This document shows, piece by piece, positions 51,712-58,501 of a stretch of 64,000 bases of DNA. Source of the stretch: Roseovarius sp. THAF27 (GTDB lineage: Bacteria > Pseudomonadota > Alphaproteobacteria > Rhodobacterales > Rhodobacteraceae); assembly GCF_009363655.1 (NCBI RefSeq), contig NZ_CP045393.1, positions 2,852,001 to 2,916,000 of the forward strand, written 5' to 3'. Every line of letters begins with the position of its first letter. Position 1 is the first letter of the stretch. A program made the position numbers and the translations under genes. A model generated the notes under the pieces. The model was not told the origin of the DNA, did not search any database, and worked only from the letters and a program-made list of their open reading frames with translations.

Positions 51712-52214
51712 TCATCGGCAATCGCCTCCATCGCGGCCCTGATCTCGACGTCGAGCGCCGTGGTCTCTTTACGGTCTAGCCCCAAGCGGTTTGCCACCCG
51801 GGACGGCACGGCAAGCACGGCGGCCCGCAGATCGGTGACAATTGCGCGCCACTCATTCGCCACCAGCCGGGAGTCCAACAGCTCGCCACGGGCGGCAGCG
51901 TTCTGAAGCGCGATCTTGTCGGCCTGTTCCCGGGCCAGCCTGATCTTCTCTTCGGCCAGTTCCTTGTCGGCGGCCTTGCCCTTGGCGAGCTGCCGGGCGT
52001 GGTCACAATAGGCGGCCACGGATGCCCGGAGCGGATAGGTCTTCTCGGGCGTCCGGGGCAGCACGCCATCGCGGCCGAGCGCGTGGACCCGGTTCGCGGT
52101 CAGCCCCAGCCACTCTCCCAACTTGGCAGCGGTCACGGGCTCCGGGGCTGCAAAAGCGTCGGCCCACTCGTCGCCGATCAACTCGGCGATATTGTCACGG
52201 GTGTCAGTGCTCAC
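51708..52214 (-). CDS. Terminase small subunit (Nu1-like)
   Basis: 168 residues from GTG 52214; GTG codons at 52229 and 52247 are also possible. The N-terminal winged helix has VTAAKLGEWLGLTANRVHALGRDGVLPRT, followed by a coiled coil (KGKAADKELAEEKIRLAREQADKIALQNAAARGELLDS) and ANEWRAIVTDLRAAVLAVPSR. The layout matches the lambda Nu1 family that recognises packaging sites. In a satellite this subunit decides that satellite, not helper, DNA is packaged. CCCCCACAGG repeats lie in its leader. Confidence 0.85.
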   Translation of the reverse strand: MSTDTRDNIAELIGDEWADAFAAPEPVTAAKLGEWLGLTANRVHALGRDGVLPRTPEKTYPLRASVAAYCDHARQLAKGKAADKELAEEKIRLAREQADKIALQNAAARGELLDSRLVANEWRAIVTDLRAAVLAVPSRVANRLGLDRKETTALDVEIRAAMEAIADD

Positions 52215-52658
52215 GGGAATATCCCCCACAGGAGGGATAGCCCCCACAGGGGGAACGCGTCCCCAGAGAGTTTTCCCAAATCAGAATTTTCACCACGGGG
52301 TGAAATGTCGGGGCTCCACGCTACCCGCGAGCGAAAAGCTCGGATAGTACCTTTTGCCATCCCCCACATGGGGGCATCCCCGTGAACGGTCCACCACAGG
52401 GGACGCTCCCGCGCCCCTATCCCCGGTAACGTAGGCGGGGCGGCGGCGGGGGCACCCGCCAGCCCCCCTACGTAGTAGGGGGAGTGTGTTAGCGCACCAG
52501 TTAGCGCAGGTGAGCGCGCAGTTAGCGCAGGGGTTAGCGCACAGTTAGCGCAGCCCCCACAGGTTAGCGCAGGGTTAGCGCAGACCCCGTGGGGGATTCC
52601 TCTGGGGAGAATCCCCCCTGACATCCCCCCGTGGTGAGCCCCCGTGGTGCGCTCAGAG
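52215..52658. other. Putative replication origin of the element (iterons and palindromes)
   Basis: A gene-free 440-base stretch between the replication protein and the small terminase is packed with repeats. Seven perfect TTAGCGCA copies lie at 52489-52582. An 8-bp palindrome, CCCCCTAC-GTA-GTAGGGGG, lies at 52464-52482. CCCCCACAKG blocks are at 52223, 52241, 52361 and 52554, and CCCCCGTGGTG at 52626, 52639 and 52679 (the last is inside the replication gene). Iterons next to a primase-helicase gene are characteristic of a plasmid- or PICI-type origin. Confidence 0.7.
52489..52582. repeat. Iteron array, 7 perfect and 1 degenerate TTAGCGCA
   Basis: Copies start at 52489, 52501, 52522, 52534, 52545, 52564 and 52575. 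A degenerate TGAGCGCG starts at 52511. All are in the same orientation and most spacings are 11-12 bases, which places binding sites on one face of the helix. Confidence 0.85.
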
Positions 52659-54725
52659 TCACAACAGGTCATCGTTGCCCCCCGTGGTGAACTGGCCCGG
52701 CCCCCGGGCGAGGCGCTGCGCCTCGTGACGGGAGCCGTTCTTGTAGGTCTCGATCACCAGCACGTCCGACGCCAGCAGCGCGTTCATCGCGTCCCGCAGC
52801 CGGTCGTTGCTCAGGTTCGCGGCCCGCGCCTCTTCCTCTTCGGCGACGCGGGCCGGGGCGTAGGTGGGGCTGATCTTGTGCGACAGGTAACGACCTTGTG
52901 CGAAGAGCCGATCAAAGACGGCGAGGAAGACAGCCCGGTCCTTGTAGCTGTCGGCCACCGACTCCTTGACCGGCTGGAACGCGCCCTGTTCCCAGCGCAA
53001 GGTGATCTCCTGCCCACTCTTGCCGTAGTTAGACTTCATGCCCTTCAGCACCCGCAGGTCCGCATCACTGTCGTCAGAAGCGAGATAGGAACGGGAGCGG
53101 ACGCTGTTGGACCACGCCACGCTGAAGCCGTCGCCGCTGCCATCGGCCATGCCCGTGCGGCTCGGGTGGGCCAGCAGCAGGACGGTGCAGCCGCACCGCT
53201 GGGCGATGCCGATCAGGAGAGAGACAAAGGCCCGCGCCTGCTCTTGGCTGTTCGGGTCCAGAGCGTGGAGGTTCGCCAGCGTGTCGAGCACCAGCAGCGA
53301 CGGCCGGACCTTGACGGCTTCGGCTTCGATCCGCTTCACCAGATCGGTGGGTTGCACCTTGCCCGTGGTCCTGTCCAACGTCGCGAAGATCGTGTCTTCG
53401 GCCACGGCCGCCCGCAACCTGATCCGGCCCGGCCCGGGCTTCACGCCCTCCGCGTGGCAGACGTCGGCGAAGCGGCGGTGCATCTCGTCCTGATCGTCTT
53501 CCGCGCCGTAGTAGAGCACCGGCCCCGGCTTCAGCACGTCCATGCCGATCCACGGCAGCCCGCAGGCTGTAGCGACGGCCAGTTGAATCGCCAAGAGGCT
53601 CTTGCCGGTGCCGCCCGGCCCGCCGAGCATGTGGACCGTCTTCGCCGGAATCCAGTCGTCAACGTGCCACTCGCGCGGCGGGGCGGCGGTGCTCAGCAGG
53701 TCTGCAACATCGGTGAAGTATGGGATGATCCTGCCGCCGATCAGCGCCCGCTGCGCATCGCCCAGCTTCAGGCTGTCTGCCAGTCGATCCATCCGGTCCT
53801 TGACCGACTCGCGCTCTATCTCGGCCATCTGGTCGGTGGTCCAAGCGTCTTCCAGCAGGGCCACGGCCTCGGCCTGCCGCAATTCGGCAACGTCGGGATG
53901 GGACCAGTCCCGGCGCTCGGCTTCAGCGATGAAGCGCCAGCCGGTTGCCCCATCGGACCGCTTGAAGGACGCCCAGACCCGGTCGGTCTCAGTCGGGTCA
54001 TAAGTCTTGTGCTGGGCGGACCATTCGTGGGCCAGTTCGAGTCCATTCGAACCGCCGCCACTCTCCGCATGGATAGCGGCGAGCCGGGCCACCCACGATT
54101 CCCGGTCATTGATGTCGTTCGGGACCGCCCGCACGGCTTCCACGAAGACGGGCCACGGCAGACCAGTGGGCCGCGCCTCGCCCGGCTCAGTCGCCTTGCG
54201 ACGGATCGGCAGAGCCTCGGGCCACGGCGGCAACTTGCCCGTCAGGCTGCCCTTCAGCAGCTTGTAGACGCCGTTGCCGTTGACCGCGCCGGGTGCGACC
54301 ACAAAGCCGCCTTCACCGCGCACGTCCAGCCCCGGCGGCAGTCCTGCGGGGCTGTTGGTAATGCCCTCGGACCAGCGGAAGTACAGATGCGCCCCGTCGT
54401 TCGCCGTGGCCCCCTGCGTGTCGGATAGCGCATCCACGTCGAGCCCGAGCGCCGCCAGTTCGGCGAAGCCGTCCTTGCCGTTCTTCCGGTCCACGTCCAG
54501 CACCGCGACGCCGTTCCGCTTGCCGGTCGGCAGGGCGGGCATGGCATCGGGCCATTTGCTCCACCACGCTTCGATCTGGTCCGGGTCCGCCGTGGCCTTA
54601 TCCTGCCAGCCCTTCACCAGCGGCCGCTTGTTGGGGCCGACCGGGAAGACGGTAATGCCGTCCGCCGCCAGAGCGAGCGCGGCGCTCAGATTGTCTTGTG
54701 TCGTCGTATCATCTGGGGTATCCAT
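52659..54725 (-). CDS. Primase-polymerase/RepA-like helicase replication protein
   Basis: 688 residues from ATG 54725 (AAGGA nine bases before). The N-terminal archaeo-eukaryotic-type Prim-Pol domain (about 1-200) has the catalytic VAVLDVDRKNG and the sxH-type GAHLYFRW, then GLDVRGEGGFVVAPGA. The C-terminal AAA/RecA-like domain (about 350-600) has Walker A GGPGGTGKSLLAIQL and Walker B SLLVLDTLANLH. This primase-rep combination is the replication initiator of PICIs and of many plasmids and prophages. It lies at the right end of the element, beside the iteron array on which it should act. Confidence 0.9.
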   Translation of the reverse strand: MDTPDDTTTQDNLSAALALAADGITVFPVGPNKRPLVKGWQDKATADPDQIEAWWSKWPDAMPALPTGKRNGVAVLDVDRKNGKDGFAELAALGLDVDALSDTQGATANDGAHLYFRWSEGITNSPAGLPPGLDVRGEGGFVVAPGAVNGNGVYKLLKGSLTGKLPPWPEALPIRRKATEPGEARPTGLPWPVFVEAVRAVPNDINDRESWVARLAAIHAESGGGSNGLELAHEWSAQHKTYDPTETDRVWASFKRSDGATGWRFIAEAERRDWSHPDVAELRQAEAVALLEDAWTTDQMAEIERESVKDRMDRLADSLKLGDAQRALIGGRIIPYFTDVADLLSTAAPPREWHVDDWIPAKTVHMLGGPGGTGKSLLAIQLAVATACGLPWIGMDVLKPGPVLYYGAEDDQDEMHRRFADVCHAEGVKPGPGRIRLRAAVAEDTIFATLDRTTGKVQPTDLVKRIEAEAVKVRPSLLVLDTLANLHALDPNSQEQARAFVSLLIGIAQRCGCTVLLLAHPSRTGMADGSGDGFSVAWSNSVRSRSYLASDDSDADLRVLKGMKSNYGKSGQEITLRWEQGAFQPVKESVADSYKDRAVFLAVFDRLFAQGRYLSHKISPTYAPARVAEEEEARAANLSNDRLRDAMNALLASDVLVIETYKNGSRHEAQRLARGPGQFTTGGNDDLL

Positions 54726-54923
54726 ATACCGCATCCTTCTTCCAAACATCCGATGCAATTCCGAGCCCCTCGCTGTTGGTCCAGCGGGGGGTTCATCATT
54801 TCTGGGCGTGTCGTTCCGCCCGGTTTTCGGTGGGACAAAAAATCCAAAAAACCTAATGAAACAGTGGGAGATTCAAGTGTCCCACTTTTCATCAAGCCTC
54901 TGATCTAAATGGGAAAGTGGAGC
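54726..54923. repeat. Right-end integrase arm-type sites
   Basis: GTGGGACA at 54830-54837, a near-copy GTGGGAGA at 54864-54871, and the inverted TGTCCCAC at 54878-54885 lie 40-95 bases inside attR. AGTGGGA/TCCCACT (54863-54869 and 54880-54886) also form a hairpin. They mirror the octamers at the left end. No gene is seen in this stretch. Confidence 0.55.
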
Positions 54924-54939
54924 CCCCTACGGGCTGCCA
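54924..54939 (+). repeat. attR, right copy of the 16-bp core
   Basis: Exact copy of 42241-42256 without the rest of the tRNA, marking the right border of the element. Confidence 0.93.
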
Positions 54940-55326
54940 CTTTCTCGGAAGCACGGTCACAGCTTCGACAGCCCACGTCATATTCGAAACCATTCTTCTA
55001 CAGAATTGATGCCTAACTTGCTGGCATCGAGAGCGGTTTGCACTGAATTTCCATTCTGAACTGCTAGATTCACTCCACACGAGAAGAGCATGAAAGCACT
55101 CGTGTATTCGATGATTTTACCCCTCGATCTGTTCTGGCGATGGGCGCACAGCCGCGTGGTTTCCAACAAGTATTCTTGCATCGCCACGCGGATTCCGAGG
55201 CTCCGTTGCGATTGCGCTTCGCCATCTCTGCCGCAATCATCCTGAACGCCGCTGTCTGGCCCGGAACACTCCGCACGTATCAGTCGCGTCGGCTAAATGT
55301 TCGCCGAAAGCAAGCTCACACATCTT
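54940..55326. other. Chromosomal flank of the element, no firm gene
   Basis: This is the sequence that followed tRNA-Glu before insertion. A minus-strand frame, 54978-55187 (69 codons; GTG start; ends GINSVEEWFRI), looks partly protein-like. It lacks a good ribosome-binding site and may be a remnant. No RNA gene is seen. Confidence 0.4.
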
Positions 55327-55764
55327 TCACCCCAACTTTTCCCGGCCTGCTTTCAGCTTCCCGGCGATGGATGCAATATGCTCGTGCGATAAAGGCTTGT
55401 TCACATAGGAGTCGATGGCATTGCATGCTTTGGCTCGCGCGACATCCCTGGCGTCCAGCGAGGACGTCAGCATAACCACGAGCTTTCTGCAGAAATCAGT
55501 GCCGAACCGCGTGACAGCCTCTTCGAGAAATTCAAAACCGTTCATCTTCGGCATGTTGATGTCGAGGAAGATGACATCCACGCAGGGCCGGTCCGAGCGC
55601 GACAGGAATGCCAGCGCGTCCACCGCCATCGGATAGCAGATCAGGGTTTTCACAAGTCCGCTGCGCTGCATGAGCCGTTTGCACGCAATGTGAAAGAACG
55701 TGTCATCGTCGACCAGCAGCACCGTTTCGATAGCTTCCGGATGCGTCTGCTCAAAGTTAATCAT
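55327..55764 (-). CDS. Single-domain (CheY-like) response regulator
   Basis: 145 residues, receiver domain only. The acidic pocket is VLLVDDDTFF, the phosphoacceptor Asp is in VIFLDINMPKMNGFEFLEE, Ser/Thr in VVMLTSSLDARD and Lys in DSYVNKPLSHEH. It has no output domain, so it probably acts by protein contact or in a phosphorelay. ATG 55764 overlaps the kinase stop by eight bases. Confidence 0.92.
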   Translation of the reverse strand: MINFEQTHPEAIETVLLVDDDTFFHIACKRLMQRSGLVKTLICYPMAVDALAFLSRSDRPCVDVIFLDINMPKMNGFEFLEEAVTRFGTDFCRKLVVMLTSSLDARDVARAKACNAIDSYVNKPLSHEHIASIAGKLKAGREKLG

Positions 55765-56926
55765 CTTTGAAAACCTTCAGTGAGACTAGGAAAACAGAGC
55801 CGCCGCTTGAGTTCTCGAGAACCTCGATTTCACCGTCCAGCCTGTTGACGATCCTGCGGCACATGGTCAGGCCAAGCCCGCTGCCTTGAATTTCGTCGTG
55901 CCGGTGCAGGCGGCTGAACAGATCGAAAATGCGGTCGCGATATTCGGGGGCAATGCCTATGCCGTTGTCTCTGACCTCGATCCTGACATGACCTTGCGCG
56001 CCCTTCCGGCCGGGTTGCACGAGAATTTCGGGCGCGCGCTCGGGATGGCGGTACTTGATCGCGTTGCCGATCAGGTTCTGAAAGAGGATGCGCATCATCA
56101 CCGCGTCGCCGAATACGACCGGCAGTTTGCCATGACGAACCGTGGCGCCGGTCTCTTTTATCTCGGCCCGCGAATCCGAGATCACCTCTTCCAGGATGAT
56201 GTTCAGGTCGCAGCGCGACATCGACATGTCCGATCCGATCAACTGCGTGTAGCGCAGAACGTCCCCGATCAAGACAGACACGCGTTGCAGCGTTTCCTGG
56301 CCCATGCGGATCAGTTCCGCCAAGTCGTAGTCCAAGCCGCCCTCTTGGCACTGCGCCATCTCCGAAAGCAGCATCGATACGGTCTGTATTGGCGACTTGA
56401 GGTCGTGAGACACCGCATAGGCGAACGACTTCAACTCGGCATTGGACGCGTTCAGTACTTTGTTGGCGCGCTGCAAAGACCGGCGATGCGCACGTTCGCG
56501 CCGCGCTTCGATATCGGCTTTCTCAAGTTCTGCGTTGAGAAGGTCGAAAGGTGCCCTCAATACGTCTTGGCCCTGAGACAACAGAACAAAATGCTCTGGC
56601 GCGCGGCTTCCCGTGCGAATGGCGCTTACCCTAAAACGAACGTCCTGCGGCCCGTTTGGCCCAGCGTTGCGCAAGGGAAAAACAAGGTCACTGCCGGATG
56701 CAGCCAAGAGAATCTCTCTGGTGGCGGCCTCCCGCGACACGGCAAATACGTCAGGCAAGTACCATGCGTCACGTTCGTTCGCGTGCTTCATAGTGTCCCG
56801 CAGCAGTTGTTCCGCTTTTCGGTTGGCTGCACACACGCGAGCTTTGCGGTCGACAACCAGCGCATGGTTGGCCAGCGCATGAAAAGCGCTGCAACTCAGA
56901 TCGGTCTGTTGAAACCCCTTATCCAA
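55757..56926 (-). CDS. Cytoplasmic sensor histidine kinase
   Basis: 389 residues from TTG 56926, which overlaps the upstream stop (TTGGATAA). An N-terminal PAS-like domain (ALVVDRKARVCAANRKAEQLL) precedes a coiled coil. HisKA follows with the phosphoacceptor His in SFAYAVSHDLKSPIQTVSML, then HATPase_c (LIGNAIKYRHPE, RDNGIGIAPEYRDRIFDLFSRLH, GSGLGLTMCRRIV). There are no transmembrane helices, so the signal is intracellular and may come from the upstream output-domain protein. Confidence 0.9.
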   Translation of the reverse strand: MDKGFQQTDLSCSAFHALANHALVVDRKARVCAANRKAEQLLRDTMKHANERDAWYLPDVFAVSREAATREILLAASGSDLVFPLRNAGPNGPQDVRFRVSAIRTGSRAPEHFVLLSQGQDVLRAPFDLLNAELEKADIEARRERAHRRSLQRANKVLNASNAELKSFAYAVSHDLKSPIQTVSMLLSEMAQCQEGGLDYDLAELIRMGQETLQRVSVLIGDVLRYTQLIGSDMSMSRCDLNIILEEVISDSRAEIKETGATVRHGKLPVVFGDAVMMRILFQNLIGNAIKYRHPERAPEILVQPGRKGAQGHVRIEVRDNGIGIAPEYRDRIFDLFSRLHRHDEIQGSGLGLTMCRRIVNRLDGEIEVLENSSGGSVFLVSLKVFKDD

Positions 56927-57428
56927 AGTACTCGCGGCCGACTTTGCCCTCGGACAGATGCACGATAATCCGGCAGCGCGGATCGCCGCGGGCGATGGTC
57001 TCGGCCTTTTCCACCCGGGCATATCCAAGATTGTCCGCCGTGATCCGGCCAAACACGCTGGATGTCATCATGCAAAGCGACTGGCGCCCCTTCACATAGG
57101 AGCCGAACGGACAGGCGTCGCTGACCAACACGATCCGGTCGTCTGCAATCGACTCGATTTCAAACCCGCCCTCGATCCGCTTTTTCAGGTCGACGAGCGC
57201 TGCCGCAACCTGCTTTGCAGTGAGCCTTTCGACTTCGAGAAGATCGCGATACTCGGCATCCATCATTTCACCGATTCGGGTCCCGACCCGCGCGATGAAG
57301 CCTTTTGCGTCCTCAATGCCGATCCGGTTTTCCAGCACGAAGGCGAGTTCTCTGAGAAGCTCGCGCAGGAACTGATCCCGGTTTCTTGAGATCTTTCCTT
57401 CGGGGTCCGCGAATGTTGGGTCCGGCAT
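56919..57428 (-). CDS. Methanogen output domain (metOD1)-like protein
   Basis: 169 residues from ATG 57428 with GGAAGGAGT upstream. The sequence has a helical N-terminus (NRDQFLRELLRELAFVLENRIG) and a DACPFGSYVKGRQSLCMMTSSVFGRI core. The latter is the Cys-containing motif of metOD1 domains, which occur with signalling domains in methanogens and bacteria. The Cys pair could bind a ligand or metal. It is the first gene of an operon with a kinase and a receiver protein, suggesting that it is the sensory input. Confidence 0.75.
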   Translation of the reverse strand: MPDPTFADPEGKISRNRDQFLRELLRELAFVLENRIGIEDAKGFIARVGTRIGEMMDAEYRDLLEVERLTAKQVAAALVDLKKRIEGGFEIESIADDRIVLVSDACPFGSYVKGRQSLCMMTSSVFGRITADNLGYARVEKAETIARGDPRCRIIVHLSEGKVGREYFG

Positions 57429-57697
57429 GCGTTCTACTCCTTCCGCGAAGGGTGTCGACCTCATGTCTAGCAGCGAGGCGTAAACAAAAAGAGAACCTCA
57501 CCCCGTGAACCGCACCTAAAGCGACAAGTTTATTTATTAAAATAATTATTTATAATCAATGTTTTATTCTTTCATTTACCAAATAACGGTAAAATTTTTT
57601 CATATTTTGATTGGAATCGCCTAGACTTTGCCACTCACGCCCTTGAAGTTCGCATCCAGTTGGCGGCACCGGAACGGCTCCGCCCCGGGAGGAAACT
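57429..57697. promoter_or_regulatory. AT-rich divergent promoter region (metOD1 operon / IclR gene)
   Basis: 57530-57610 is extremely AT-rich for this genome (runs such as TTTATTTATTAAAATAATTA). It separates the minus-strand signalling operon from the plus-strand catabolic regulon and likely holds both promoters and regulator sites. GGGAGG at 57687 is the IclR ribosome-binding site. Confidence 0.5.
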
Positions 57698-58489
57698 TTG
57701 AACGACACGCGACAAGGCAAGGACGAGGCCAAGACCGCAGAGACGTCACTCGCCAAGGCGATCCGTCTTCTGCCGGTGGTGGCAGAGCGCAACGCGACCG
57801 GGGTCACCCTGTCGACCGTCGCGCGCAAGGCCAATCTCAAGATAGCGACCGCGCGCCGGCTTCTTCAGGGGCTCGTCGACGGTGGGCTTCTCAGTTTCGA
57901 CCCCTATTCCAAGATCTATACTCTCGGCATCGGCATATTCGATCTGGCAGGAGCACCCGGCTCACCGCGTCAGTTCGACTCGCTGCGGATGGAATTGCAT
58001 CCCGCTCTCGCAGAAACCGCGACCCTGACCGGCGAGACGGCCTATCTCAGCGTACCTTTCGGGGATGAGGCGCTGTGCATCGACTCGGTCAACGCCGCCT
58101 ACCCGCTCTCGGCCAATACGTTGCAGGTCGGTGCCCGGCGGCCGCTCGGCGTAGGGGCAGGCAGCGCGGCGATGCTGGCGGCTCTGCCGGAAGATGAATG
58201 CGACCGGCTGATCGCCTCCAATAGCGATGTCTACGGCCGCTATGGCGATCTGAACGTTTCCGAAGTCAGACGCATGGTTCGCCATTGGCGCGAGCACCGT
58301 TGGCTGGTCAACAACTCCATCATCATCCCCGAGGTCAGCGCCATCGCCGTGGCCGTATTCGACAGCACGGGTCAGCTGAGAGCCGGCTTGTCGGTCTCCG
58401 CGCTGAAGTCCCGGCTGGCACCCAAGCGCCGGACGGAAGTCGTCGAGGTTATGACACGTGCGCTCTCTCGGGCAGGTTTCAGGACGTAA
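57698..58489 (+). CDS. IclR-family transcriptional regulator
   Basis: 263 residues from TTG 57698, preceded by GGGAGGAAAC. The N-terminal winged helix reads SLAKAIRLLPVVAERNATGVTLSTVARKANLKIATARRLLQGLVDGGLL. The C-terminal IclR ligand domain has TLTGETAYLSVPFGDEALCID and PLGVGAGSAAMLAALPEDE. It is 12 bases upstream of the CoA-ligase operon, so it most likely controls that operon in response to the substrate or a metabolite. Confidence 0.92.
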   Translation: MNDTRQGKDEAKTAETSLAKAIRLLPVVAERNATGVTLSTVARKANLKIATARRLLQGLVDGGLLSFDPYSKIYTLGIGIFDLAGAPGSPRQFDSLRMELHPALAETATLTGETAYLSVPFGDEALCIDSVNAAYPLSANTLQVGARRPLGVGAGSAAMLAALPEDECDRLIASNSDVYGRYGDLNVSEVRRMVRHWREHRWLVNNSIIIPEVSAIAVAVFDSTGQLRAGLSVSALKSRLAPKRRTEVVEVMTRALSRAGFRT

Positions 58490-58501
58490 GGCAGGCAAAT
58501 C

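Larger units (their letters stand above)
42241..54939. mobile_element. Integrated phage satellite, capsid-forming PICI-like, in tRNA-Glu
   Basis: A 12.7-kb element lies between two 16-bp direct repeats of the tRNA-Glu end. On the minus strand it encodes, from right to left: a primase-helicase replication protein, an iteron-type origin, small and large terminase subunits, a regulator-like protein, portal, a small protein, fused protease/major capsid, a gpW-like adaptor, a capsid cement protein, an AlpA-like regulator and an integrase next to the tRNA. Plus-strand accessory genes are inserted on either side of the large terminase gene. No tail, baseplate, holin, endolysin or phage-type repressor gene is present, and the borders are intact. 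Known cf-PICIs have this gene set and size: they build their own capsids and need only helper-phage tails. A tail-deleted prophage is the alternative. Confidence 0.82.

Noticed and set aside
52489..52582. CRISPR array in the TTAGCGCA repeats
   Set aside because: The repeat unit is only 8 bases and the spacers are 3-11 bases. There is no leader and no cas gene, so the pattern is that of iterons.
54924..54939. Second tRNA-Glu gene fragment or pseudogene at the right border
   Set aside because: Only the 16-bp end is present, exactly the duplicated attachment core, with no anticodon or D-arm upstream.
42241..54939. Complete temperate prophage
   Set aside because: No tail, tape-measure, baseplate, holin, endolysin or lysogeny-repressor genes. 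The borders are intact, so the missing genes are not simply cut off by the window.
54978..55187. 69-codon minus-strand gene next to attR
   Set aside because: Partly protein-like, but no convincing start, ribosome-binding site or family; kept only as a note on the flank.
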